A DNA stretch of 15,948 bases from NCBI GenBank assembly GCA_003978075.1, contig QOAM01000016.1:1-15948 (forward strand), read 5' to 3'. Under the pieces are notes generated by a model. That model was not told the origin of the DNA, did no database searches, and worked only from the letters and a program-made list of their open reading frames with translations. The position numbers and the translations under genes are program-made. Positions 1 to 8,100 of the stretch are shown here, in pieces (position 1 is the first letter of the stretch; the number at the start of each line of letters is the position of its first letter). This stretch comes from Thermodesulfatator sp. GTDB lineage: Bacteria; Desulfobacterota; Thermodesulfobacteria; Thermodesulfobacteriales; Thermodesulfobacteriaceae.

Positions 1-338
1 GGATCTTCGAGATACTTGATGGCCTCGATGACCTCTTCGGCAAAGTAGGTGGCCATTCCGGCATCTAGGGCCGGCCCTAGATAAGGGGTCCAAAGGTGCT
101 CCTCCGGTACCGGAGGCAGGAGCTTGCGCGCCTCCTCCAGCACCTCCCCACAGTCTCCCAGCCTCTTTACCGGATACCCCAACATGGCGTAAATGATGGG
201 CAGATAATAGGCCGTATTCGGGAAGGCCACCTCGGCCTCCTTCCCGAACTTCTTGACGGCCTCTTCATATTTCTCCTGGGCCCGCTCGACAATCTTGTGA
301 GCCCCGCGGATGGCTTTAGTAGCGATAATCCTCGACAT
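1..338 (-). CDS. acsB: Acetyl-CoA synthase (CO-methylating), N-terminal part, runs off the left edge
   Basis: Only the first 112 codons are in the window. The protein begins MSRIIATKAIRGAHKIVE and contains FPNTAYYLPIIYA followed by VKRLGDCGEVL and then TYFAEEVIEAIKYL. These match the N-terminal domain of bacterial AcsB, which has YPDTAYYLPVI, KKLGDL and YAAEIIEALRYL in the same order. AcsB condenses CO from the CO dehydrogenase, the methyl group from the corrinoid protein, and CoA into acetyl-CoA at its Ni-Fe-S A-cluster. The A-cluster lies in the C-terminal part, outside this window. The ATG at 336-338 follows AAAGGAGGGG at a normal distance. It starts 21 bases after the metF-acsD stop, so it is very likely cotranscribed. 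The N-terminal domain normally contacts CO dehydrogenase and lines the CO tunnel. Confidence 0.9.
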   Translation of the reverse strand, partial: MSRIIATKAIRGAHKIVERAQEKYEEAVKKFGKEAEVAFPNTAYYLPIIYAMLGYPVKRLGDCGEVLEEARKLLPPVPEEHLWTPYLGPALDAGMATYFAEEVIEAIKYLED

Positions 339-359
339 ACTTCAACCCCTCCTTTAATT

Positions 360-2807
360 TTATTGCATAAGGCCGCTTATTATTGTCTTTGTCAACTCTA
401 TAGCCTTGGGATGGCGCATGATAAAGAGGTCTCCCCCGGCCAAGGCCAGGGCTACGGAGGTGATAGCCTCCATGAGTACCCCGCGGACCTCCTGATCCCC
501 CAGGGTCTCGTCGCTGGGGAGCCCGGCCTCCTTGGTCTTCCAGACCTCGCGTCCTACATTGCAGATGAAGGGGACCTGTAGCTTGTCGTCCTGGGCGTAA
601 AGGGCGGCAAGTCTGATCCGCTCCATCACCGAATAAGTGTACTCCAGCCCGTAACCCAAGGCCCCGATAGAGGGATCCATGAGGATCTTGTCTAGCGCCA
701 CCCCTACATTTTCTAAAAGGATGTTCAATTGCTTGGCCAGGTTCACATCAATGGGGCTTGAGGCCACCACCGGGACCCCGTAGCCCATGGCCGTGGCCCC
801 CAGGGTGCGGTGGTTGGCCTCTACCACCGGTCCAATCACCGTTCCGCGATCACCCACCAGTTCCACCACCTCTCTCAATACCTCTACATCCTTCTCCGCA
901 TGTCCCGCCCCCCAAATGATCAGGGGCACGTCCACCGCCTGAGCCACCTTCTCCACCACCTCCCGGGCGTGCTTGGCGTCCAGGTCAAGATAATTAGGGT
1001 CCGTCCCCATCAAATACACACATATGGCCTCCGCCCCGTAAACCTCCACGCATTTCTTGGCCCAAGCCCCGGGATCCCCCAGCACATCCGCAAAGTATTT
1101 GGTAAGACTCTCCGGCCAGCCCTCAGGCTTTACATCCAGCACCTCCATGGCTATCCGCGGCACCTGCCGCATCTCCCCCTCAAAGAGGTGAAAGGGAAGC
1201 ACGTTGGTGCCCCCTACCCTGAAAGCCTTTTCGCCCTTTCCGATCTCCACCTCCCGGATGTAAGCCGTTCCCGGATCTTTATAAAGCTCCTCAGGCAGCC
1301 CCGCCGCCCGCTCCGAAAGATCCCGATACTCTCCGAAAAAGCCGAGAATCTCCACCCCTTCCGGCGGAGCCACCGGAGGGACCTCCTCCACCGGGGGCTT
1401 TTCCTCCACCGGCGGCTTCTCTTCCACCGGAGGTTTTTCTTCCACCGGAGGCCTCTCCTCTACCACGGCCTTTTCTTTCTCCGGTGGCTTTTCTTCCTTG
1501 ACCTCCACTTTCTCTTCTACCGGCGGCTTCTCCTCGGGCTTCACCTCCTCCTTTTCGGGAGGTCTTTCCTCCGGCTTAATCTCTTCGGGAGGAGCTACTT
1601 CTTCGGGCTTGACTTCCGGGGGCGGAACCTCCGGGGCCTCTGCCGGTACCACCTCTCCGCCCAAAAGGGCCCGCTCAAGCCGCATCAAACTGTCGTAAAG
1701 GAGGTTCACCCCCTCGCGCAAGCTCTCCAGGCTGGAACGCACCGTGGAGAAGACCTCTTTGACCGCCTCCACCGGTATCTCTAGCTTCGGTGGCCCTTCC
1801 TCCGGGACCTCCTCTTTCGGGGGAGCTATCACTTCCACCCTCTCTACGGGCTTTTCTACCTCTACCACCACCGGTGGCCGCACCTCGGCCTCCAAGGGCC
1901 GCGGATGAAGGCCGGCCCGCTTGACGATCTCCGGCACGGCCTCTTCCCACTCGATGGCCATTATGTGGACTCCGGCCACCCCGGGTATCTCCCGCACCTG
2001 CTGGATGATCTCCACCGCGAGCCGGATCCCCTCCTCCCGCTTGTCCTTGGCCTCCTTCATGCGTTTGAGAATCTCGTCCGGAACATCCAGACCCGGGACA
2101 AAATATTTCATGTACCGGGCCATACCAAAGGACTTGGGCGGGGTGATCCCGGCCAGGATATAGGCCTTTTCCGTCAAGCCCATCTCCCGGGCCATCTCCA
2201 TAAACCTGCGGAAGCGCTCCACATTGTAAACAATCTGGGTCTGGATGAACTCCGCCCCGGCAGCGATCTTTTTGGCCAGGCGCTTGACCCGAAACTCAAA
2301 GGGATCGGCAAAGGGATTGGCCGCCGCCCCCAGAAAGAATCCCGGCCGGGCCCCGGTGAGCTCCTCCCCGCAGAGAAACTTCCCCTCGTCACGCATACGC
2401 CGGACCATGTCCAGGAGCTGGATAGAGTCCAGATCGAAGACCCCTTTAGCCTCCGGGTGGTTGCCAAACTTCTGGTGATCCCCGGTGATACAGAGGAGAT
2501 TTTTCACTCCCAGGGCCGCCGCCCCTAGGAGATCGGCCTGCATGCCAATGCGGTTACGGTCCCGGCAGGTCATCTGGATGACCGGCTCCACCCCCTCGGC
2601 CATCACCAACACCGCCGAGGCAATGGAAGACATGCGCACGATAGCCGTCTGGCAATCCGTAATATTGGCTGCATCCACATACCCCTTGACCAGCCGCGCC
2701 TTGCGCCGCACCACCTCGCCGTCAGCGCTCTTGGGCGGCCCAATCTCTGCCGTTACCGCAAAATGCCCCTCCCTCAGGACCCGATGCAGATGGCTTCTCG
2801 GCTCCAC
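360..2807 (-). CDS. MetF-AcsD fusion: methylene-THF reductase joined to corrinoid Fe-S protein small subunit
   Basis: One uninterrupted 815-residue protein with three parts. Residues 1-303 are a MetF-type TIM barrel (AEIGPPKSADG, QMTCRDRNR, LCITGDH, ILAGITPPKS), the acetogen-like form that works with MetV and reduces methylene-THF to methyl-THF. Residues 304-483 are a Pro/Glu/Lys/Val linker. It includes one likely amphipathic helix (about 341-384) and four PPVEE(K/V) hexads (453-476). Residues 484-815 are AcsD/CdhD, the small subunit of the corrinoid iron-sulfur protein (VGGTNVLPFHLFEGE, GDPGAWAKKCVEVYGAE, DPSIGALGYGLEYTYS, FIMRHP). The start is GTG at 2807, with AGGAGG seven bases upstream. 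Family members are normally separate proteins of about 300 and 320 residues. No frameshift or internal stop is seen, and both domains look intact. It lies between metV and acsB. The fusion is seen directly; its role in tethering methyl-group production to the corrinoid protein is inference. Confidence 0.93.
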   Translation of the reverse strand: MEPRSHLHRVLREGHFAVTAEIGPPKSADGEVVRRKARLVKGYVDAANITDCQTAIVRMSSIASAVLVMAEGVEPVIQMTCRDRNRIGMQADLLGAAALGVKNLLCITGDHQKFGNHPEAKGVFDLDSIQLLDMVRRMRDEGKFLCGEELTGARPGFFLGAAANPFADPFEFRVKRLAKKIAAGAEFIQTQIVYNVERFRRFMEMAREMGLTEKAYILAGITPPKSFGMARYMKYFVPGLDVPDEILKRMKEAKDKREEGIRLAVEIIQQVREIPGVAGVHIMAIEWEEAVPEIVKRAGLHPRPLEAEVRPPVVVEVEKPVERVEVIAPPKEEVPEEGPPKLEIPVEAVKEVFSTVRSSLESLREGVNLLYDSLMRLERALLGGEVVPAEAPEVPPPEVKPEEVAPPEEIKPEERPPEKEEVKPEEKPPVEEKVEVKEEKPPEKEKAVVEERPPVEEKPPVEEKPPVEEKPPVEEVPPVAPPEGVEILGFFGEYRDLSERAAGLPEELYKDPGTAYIREVEIGKGEKAFRVGGTNVLPFHLFEGEMRQVPRIAMEVLDVKPEGWPESLTKYFADVLGDPGAWAKKCVEVYGAEAICVYLMGTDPNYLDLDAKHAREVVEKVAQAVDVPLIIWGAGHAEKDVEVLREVVELVGDRGTVIGPVVEANHRTLGATAMGYGVPVVASSPIDVNLAKQLNILLENVGVALDKILMDPSIGALGYGLEYTYSVMERIRLAALYAQDDKLQVPFICNVGREVWKTKEAGLPSDETLGDQEVRGVLMEAITSVALALAGGDLFIMRHPKAIELTKTIISGLMQ
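1380..1451 (-). repeat. 18-bp in-frame tandem repeats coding PPVEE(K/V)
   Basis: Four consecutive 18-base units encode PPVEEK, PPVEEK, PPVEEK and PPVEEV (residues 453-476 of the MetF-AcsD fusion), followed by PPVAPP. The units differ at synonymous third positions (for example CCT, CCG and CCC for the first proline). They have therefore diverged in DNA while the peptide is kept. Wider PxEE and KPEE repeats fill the rest of the linker (DNA 1358-1898). Confidence 0.85.
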
Positions 2808-2814
2808 CCTTAAA

Positions 2815-2820
2815 CCTCCT
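2815..2820 (-). promoter_or_regulatory. Ribosome binding site that fixes the GTG start of metF-acsD
   Basis: AGGAGG on the minus strand lies seven bases before GTG at 2805-2807. No ATG lies near it in frame, so GTG is the chosen start. Confidence 0.75.
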
Positions 2821-2830
2821 TCTCAGCTTT

Positions 2831-3502
2831 TTATCCTAACTGAAGATCTTCTCGTTTTCTTTGACGAGGTCCTCCGTGACCCGCGGGTCTCCAGTCCTTG
2901 GCCGGAAAGAATTTCATTAACCGCTCGAGTTCCCCTCGCTCCGAAAGTCTTTCGTAGATCTGGTGCCACACACAGGGCACCTCCGGCCGAATCTCACAGC
3001 GCCCTCCCTGCGAACCCCCGCAAGGACCATTAAGGAGATTCTTGGCACACCGGGCAATGGGACAAAGCCCTGCGGTAATATCGAGGATGCAATCTCCGCA
3101 CCCTCGACACTTTTCCTGCCATTCCCCTAGAGCCGGATTGGCCCCGTAAAAAGTGGTATCTACCCCGGGGTAAACCCGAATCTCCGGAAAGAGATCCGCA
3201 ATAAGATTCACCCCCACCCCACAGGCCAGAGAAACCACCGCCTCATAGTCCTGCGCCATCTCCCGCAGCGGGGCCAAATACTCCGGATCACACTGACGGA
3301 TTAAAGTGGCCTCTCCTGTAGTTAGAGGCCGACCGGACCGTTTCCGGGCCAGCCTTAAGGCCGCGGCTACCGGCTCCACCTCGCGATCCCCCCCTGCCGA
3401 ACAGATGGCCACACACCCCCGACATCCCAGAACCAAAACCCGCTCATAAGGCTCAATGGCCCTCAAAATTTTAGGGATGGGCTTACGTTCTGCTATTATC
3501 AT
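2831..3502 (-). CDS. metV: MetV, zinc/iron-sulfur partner of methylene-THF reductase
   Basis: This 223-residue protein matches the MetV family, the Cys-rich partner of acetogen-type MetF. Cysteines are clustered: C27, C30 and C34 (GCRGCVAIC), C71, C94, then C132, C135, C138, C147, C152, C161 and C169 (CRGCGDC, GLCPIARC, GPCGG, RCE). The C-terminal half, with LLNGPCGGSQGGRCE, is the signature that MetV shares with longer MetF proteins. The gene sits directly upstream of the MetF domain of the fusion protein (23-base gap) and 13 bases after the small mvhD-like gene. The family is known to form a MetFV complex that receives electrons for methylene-THF reduction. Here MetV is the likely bridge from the HdrA/MvhD/HdrC proteins to the MetF flavin. 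The start ATG has GAGGAG nine bases upstream. Confidence 0.88.
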   Translation of the reverse strand: MIIAERKPIPKILRAIEPYERVLVLGCRGCVAICSAGGDREVEPVAAALRLARKRSGRPLTTGEATLIRQCDPEYLAPLREMAQDYEAVVSLACGVGVNLIADLFPEIRVYPGVDTTFYGANPALGEWQEKCRGCGDCILDITAGLCPIARCAKNLLNGPCGGSQGGRCEIRPEVPCVWHQIYERLSERGELERLMKFFPAKDWRPAGHGGPRQRKREDLQLG

Positions 3503-3515
3503 TTTAACGTTCTCC

Positions 3516-3896
3516 TCATGACTTAGACTTCATTTTTAGAGCAGTTTCAAAAGTCTTCTTGACCTCGGCCATGAAAGGACCGGTGTCCAGCCGGGGAAGA
3601 AAGGCAAAGCGCACCCTCTCCCCTTCCAACCCGATCTCCTCCAAGATCTTGCGTGCCCCTAGGACCTTCTTTTCCGCCCGACTGCTCCCCGAAAGATTGT
3701 GACAGCTCTCCTTCTCACAGCCAGCCACCAGAACAGCCTCCGCCCCCTCCTCAAAGGTCTTCAAGATGTCCACCACCTCGATGTGTCCCGAACAAGGATA
3801 GCGTTTGACGATCACCGTACCGGGAATAAGACGGAAATCTTCCTCCCCGGCCTGATTAGTGTAATGACAGCAAAGGATACCTATAGTTACACTCAT
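3516..3896 (-). CDS. Small MvhD-like iron-sulfur protein (Cys paralogue)
   Basis: This 126-residue protein resembles the N-terminal core of MvhD/FrhD (hydrogenase delta subunit) and aligns with the longer MvhD encoded two genes upstream. The cysteine pattern is the same: C9-C10 (ILCCHYT), C34 (KRYPCSGH), and C60 and C65 (AGCEKESCHNLSG). C60 falls where the longer MvhD has the TGA/Sec. The long MvhD's C-terminal extension is absent. Its start overlaps the stop of the HdrC-like gene by four bases (ATGA), so translation is coupled. The likely role is a [2Fe-2S] electron carrier in the MetFV-Hdr complex. MvhD domains normally wire HdrA to a hydrogenase or formate dehydrogenase, and which partner this one serves cannot be seen. 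It could also be a structural paralogue without a full cluster. Confidence 0.75.
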   Translation of the reverse strand: MSVTIGILCCHYTNQAGEEDFRLIPGTVIVKRYPCSGHIEVVDILKTFEEGAEAVLVAGCEKESCHNLSGSSRAEKKVLGARKILEEIGLEGERVRFAFLPRLDTGPFMAEVKKTFETALKMKSKS

Positions 3897-4444
3897 AGGC
3901 CTTCCACCCCCACCCTAAAGATCTCAAATTCCGCCGCAGGCTTCATTTCGATAGCCCGGGCCGGACACTCCCTTACACAGATCCCGCAGGCGTGACACTT
4001 GGCAGGATCAATCACCGCATACCCCTCTTCCCGAATACTCGGGGCCCCAAAAGGACAAACCCTCACACAGGTAAGACAGGCGATACATTTCCCGGGTTGA
4101 ACCCGCGCCAACCTCCCGGCCTCGAAAAGATCCTCCTCGGTAGCCAGTCCGGTCTTCAAGGCATATTCCCGCAGAGCCTTAATCACCTCCGCAGGCTTGA
4201 CTTCCATGGGACATACCGGAACACAACTTTGACACTGCGAACAGAGCCAAAGCATCGACCCCTCGAAGAGCTTTTCCTTCAACCCCAGGATGGTGGCATG
4301 TACAATGACCCGGGGATCAAAGTCCTCTCGGGTCTTCTTTACCGGACAAATCCCTGAACAGGCCCCGCACCGAAAACACTGACTATAGGTCTCCGGAAGA
4401 CCTTCCACCTCGGGAAGCCACTCTCTTTCTACTAATAGCTCCAT
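3893..4444 (-). CDS. hdrC: HdrC-like protein with extra two-cluster ferredoxin domain
   Basis: From the ATG at 4444 the protein is 183 residues. It has four CxxCxxCxxxCP motifs, at C23-C33, C68-C78, C120-C130 and C150-C160. The first pair (CFRCGACSGICP, CSQCQSCVPVCP) is the HdrC arrangement, with the intervening helical segment DPRVIVHATILGL. The second pair (CIACLTCVRVCP, CHACGICVRECP) is an added bacterial ferredoxin. It would carry up to four [4Fe-4S] clusters and pass electrons between HdrA/MvhD and MetFV. No HdrB (CCG-domain protein) is encoded in the window, so this is not a classical HdrBC disulfide reductase. A GTG one codon upstream is possible. ATG is preferred because it overlaps the mvhD stop as TGATG and is preceded by AAGGGGAAG. 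Confidence 0.85.
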   Translation of the reverse strand: MELLVEREWLPEVEGLPETYSQCFRCGACSGICPVKKTREDFDPRVIVHATILGLKEKLFEGSMLWLCSQCQSCVPVCPMEVKPAEVIKALREYALKTGLATEEDLFEAGRLARVQPGKCIACLTCVRVCPFGAPSIREEGYAVIDPAKCHACGICVRECPARAIEMKPAAEFEIFRVGVEGL

Positions 4445-5160
4445 CACTTCTTCCCCTTTTCTAGAGATTTCAAGATACCCGAAATTTCCTCCTCCGCGGC
4501 CCCGGTGGCCTCCGCCAAGGCCTCCAGGCTCTGGGGCCCCTTAGCCAGCAACTCCTTCACCTCGGCCTCAAAGATGCGTTTACGAATCTGGGGCACCAGC
4601 TTCTTTTCCACCAGGGCCTCGATGTTTTCCGGACTGTAATCTCCGAGCTTCTTGATCTCCTTGGCTAGGTTCCCATACTGGGCCCGAAACTGCATATTCT
4701 CACAGAGCTTCCGGGCCGCCCCCAGCCGAAAACGCAATACCTCCGGCGAAAGCCCTTCCGGCTCTCCTAGAGGCCCCAAGGCCCTTACCCTTTCCATAAA
4801 ATCCGTTAGCAACTTTACAAAACGCGGCCCCTCCGCCGCCGAGGCCCAGTCTATATAAAATCTTTCCCGCCGGATCCCCACCGTATCGAGGATCCGCCTC
4901 ACCGTCTCCGCCATGATCAGCGCTTCGAAATTACCAGACTGGTAATGACACTCCCCGAGGTGTCACCCTCCTACAAAGACCCCGTCTGAGCCCACATAGA
5001 AGGCCTCTACCACAAAGCGGGGGTCCATCCTACCCGTACACATGATACGGATGACCCGGTTGTTCGGAGGATAGCTGAAGCGGGCCACCCCTGCCGAGTC
5101 CGCCGCGGCATAACAACACCAATTACACAAAAAACTCAAGATCCTGGGCTCAAACCCCAT
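4444..5160 (-). CDS. mvhD: MvhD selenoprotein (Sec66) with C-terminal extension
   Basis: Reading the in-frame TGA at 4963-4965 as selenocysteine gives one 238-residue protein. Residues 1-82 carry the MvhD signatures FLCNWCCYAAADSAG, RIMCTGRMDP and VGGUHLGECHYQSGN. Residues 83-130 carry the family's conserved ISASEG-like stretch (DWASAAEGPRFVKLL). The TGA replaces a conserved cysteine expected to bind the [2Fe-2S] cluster. A hairpin suited to a bacterial SECIS follows it. About 105 more residues form a helical extension ending in a possible winged-helix-like segment. The start is ATG 5160, with AAGGAGG five bases upstream; a TTG at 5175 is less likely. Without Sec decoding the gene would be split into two fragments. 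The family links HdrA to a hydrogenase or formate dehydrogenase, but neither is in the window. Sec-containing MvhD (VhuD) is known in methanogens. Confidence 0.85.
4930..4965 (-). promoter_or_regulatory. UGA (Sec) codon and candidate SECIS hairpin in mvhD
   Basis: On the minus strand, TGA at 4963-4965 is followed 17 bases later by ATTACC-AGTCT-GGTAAT, a perfect six-pair stem with a five-base loop (4930-4946). The distance fits bacterial SelB-type SECIS elements, which lie just downstream of the UGA inside the coding region. The AGUCU loop resembles the GGUCU apex of the Escherichia coli fdhF element. I inspected the fold by eye and did not calculate its energy. Confidence 0.65.
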
Positions 5161-5165
5161 AACTC

Positions 5166-5172
5166 CCTCCTT
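5166..5172 (-). promoter_or_regulatory. Ribosome binding site deciding the mvhD start
   Basis: AAGGAGG on the minus strand, five bases before ATG at 5158-5160 and touching the hdrA stop codon. It favours that ATG over the upstream in-frame TTG at 5173-5175. Confidence 0.7.
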
Positions 5173-8100
5173 CAAGCGGCTTCTTGAGCCTCTTCCGTCA
5201 CAGACTTCTCTTCAGCCTCCGGAAGCCCGAAGGCCCGAATCTGCTCCAAGATGGCCTCGTCGGTGAATCCTCCCAAGGTAATGGCAAAGACCGGACAGTG
5301 CGCCCCACAGACCCCGCACCCCTTACAGGCCGCCGAGATCACCCGGGCCTTTCGGCGCTTGTCCACTTTAATCAACTCGATAGCCTTATATGGACAAAGG
5401 GCCACACAAATTCCGCAGCCGATGCATTTGCTCTCCTCCACCCGGGAGACGATAGGTTGCACCTCCACATAGCCCTTGGCCAGCGGAATGGCCGCCTTGG
5501 CCGCCGCCGCCCGGGCCTGGGCCAGGGTCTCCGCCAAGGGCTTCGGCCCGTGCGCCAGACCGCACACATAGACTCCGTCCACCGCCACCTCTACCGGACG
5601 CAGTTTCACGTGGGCCTCCAGCACAAAACCCTCCGGCGTCAGAGGGGTCTTCAGGATCTGGGCCACAGGATTTTCCGCCTCCGCCTCCACCCCCACGGAA
5701 AGGACCACCAGATCCGCCGGGATCTCCATCTCCTCCTTGAGAAGGGCGTCATAAATTTTTACGCGCACTCCCCTACCCTTCTTCACCACCTCTGGTCTTC
5801 TCTCCGGCTGGTAGCGCAGAAAGACTACCCCACGTGCCCGGGCCTCTCGATAGAGTTCTTCGTAAAAACCATAGGTCCGCATGTCTCGGTAGAGGATATA
5901 GACTTCCCCTTCCGGGCGCAATTCCTTGAATTTGAGGGCGTTCTTTACCGCCTGCTGACAACAGAGCCTGCTGCAATAGGGAAGCTCTTCACCCCGCGAT
6001 CCCGCACATTGAATCATCACCACCCGTTTGACCCGGGACAAGCCCTTCTTGCCTTGAGAGAGCTTTTCCTCGAACTCGAGCTGGGTCACCACCTTGGGAC
6101 TCTCCCCGTAAAGATATCCTTGGGGCCGGTGCTCCCGGGCCCCGGTAGCCAGCACCACCACCCCGTGATTGACCACCTTGGATTCTTCGGCCAGCCGCAG
6201 GGTGGAAGTAAAGTTCCCCACATAGCCCGAGATGTTTTCCACTGTGGCCCCGGTGTATACCTGGATCTTGGGATGCTTCTCCACCCGTTTTATCAAGTCT
6301 TTTAGTATCTTTTGAGGGTTTTCGCCCTCGGCCAAGAAACGCACCCGGCGAAGGTTCCCTCCCAATTCTTTTTCTTTTTCTACTAAATGGACCTCAAAGC
6401 CCTGATCCGCAATGGAAAGGGCTGCGGTCATCCCCGCTGCTCCACCGCCTACCACCAGGGCCGCAGGGGTCACCTTTACCTTCTGCAGTTCCAGGGGTTT
6501 GAGCCTGCGGGCCTTGGCTACCGCCATACGTACCTGGTCCATGGCCTTGCGTGTAGCCGCCTCCGGATCGTCGGCGTGGACCCAGGCACACTGGTCCCGG
6601 ATGTTGGCCATCTCCACCAGAGCCAGATTAAGCCCGGCCTCGCGCAGAGTCTCCTGAAAGAGGGGCTCATGGGTCCGCGGACTACAGGCCGCAATCACTA
6701 AGCGATTGAGTCGGTGCTCATGAATGACTTCCCGAAGGCGCTCCAGGGAATCCTGGGCGCAGGAATAAACCAGAGTATCCGCATAGACCACCCCTGGAAG
6801 GGTGGCTGCGTAATCTTTTACCCGCTGGACATCTATTACCCCGGCGATATTCACCCCGCAGTGACAGACGAAGACCCCTACCCGGGGCTCCAAAGAGAGC
6901 AATTCCTCATCCTCCGGAGGGAAACTCTTTTCCACCGCATCCTGCTTTCTCACTTCCGCAAGGAGTTCCGAGACCCGGGCCGCCGCCCCGCTGGCCTGCA
7001 TCACACTTTCGGGAATATCCTTCGGCCCCTGAAAGGCTCCAGCCACGTAAAGCCCCGGCTTGAGAGTCAGGGGATCTGCCGCCGAGGTCTTCGCAAAACC
7101 AAAGGGATTGAGCTCGATACCGAACCTCCGAGCTAGCTCTTCTGCTCCTGCCGGCGCCGAAAGTCCCACCGAGAGGACCACTAAGTCGAAAAGCTCCCGG
7201 TGGACCTTCCCGTCTTCAGTCACATAACTCAACCCCAGGCGACCATCCGTGGCCTCCACCTTGGGTATCCGGGCCCGCACCACCCGCAGACCGTACTTCT
7301 CCACCGCCCGTTCAAAGGCCGCATCAAACCCCTTGCCCATGGTGCGGATGTCCATAAAGAAAAGGGTGATCTCTGCCTCCGGAGCGTGCTCCTTGAGCAT
7401 GGAGGCCTCTTTTATGGCATACATGCAGCAAACCGAGGAACAGTAGGGTCTTCCGCAAGAGACATCCCGGGAACCCACACACTGGAGAAAGGCGATCTTC
7501 CGAGGATGAGAGAGGTCCGAGGGTCGCAGAATTTCCCCCTCCGTGGGCCCGGAGACGCACATCAAGCGTTCGATCTCCAAGCTGGTCATCACGTCTGGGT
7601 AAATCCCATAGCCATACTTTTCCAGAGCCTCCTCCGGGACCTCCCCGAAGCCCGGACAAAGGACCACCGCCCCCACTTCCAGATCCCGCACCTCAGGCCT
7701 CTGACTAAAATCGATAGCCTTGGGCCCGCAGACATTGGTGCAAATCATGCAGGTCTCGTGATTAAGGTGCAGGCACCGCTCCTCATCGATGTAATAGGCC
7801 GTAGGGACAGCCTGGGCGAAATCGATGCGCGCCGCTCGGGTAAAATCTAGCCTTTCATTGTACTCATCCACCGCCTCCCGGGGACAGTACTGCATGCACT
7901 GTCCGCAGGCTGTGCATTTTTCCGGATCGATATAGCGAGGTTTAATCCTCACCCGGGCCTTAAAATTTCCGGGCTTTCCCGAAAGCTCCTCTACCTCCGC
8001 CAGGGTCAGGATCTCGATGTTGGGAGACCGACCGGCCTCCACCATCTTCGGGGCCAGAATTCAGATGCTACAGTCGTTGGTGGGGAAGGTCTTGTCGAGC

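Noticed and set aside
1380..1451. CRISPR-like or intergenic direct repeats
   Set aside because: Units are 18 bases, contiguous, in frame and within coding sequence; they are protein-level hexads.
810..1784. Long plus-strand open frame opposite the MetF-AcsD gene
   Set aside because: His/Leu/Arg-rich translation typical of the antisense of a Glu/Pro-rich coding strand; no family match and no ribosome binding site.
4930..4965. Programmed frameshift, decay, or TGA read as Trp
   Set aside because: The frame is unbroken on both sides, only two TGAs occur, and both replace conserved Cys rather than Trp. Ordinary TGA stops end several other genes here, including hdrA and mvhD.
4444..5175. Two separate small genes (4444-4914 and 4963-5175)
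   Set aside because: They are the two halves of one MvhD in the same frame. The only break is a TGA at a conserved Cys, so a selenocysteine reading explains both.
5184..6305. Long plus-strand open frame opposite hdrA
   Set aside because: His/Leu/Arg/Gly-rich shadow with no recognisable domain.
5172..8045. HdrA starting at the ATG at 8045
   Set aside because: It would remove the FAD Rossmann motif, has no ribosome binding site, and leaves an HdrA-like coding stretch with a good ribosome binding site unexplained upstream.
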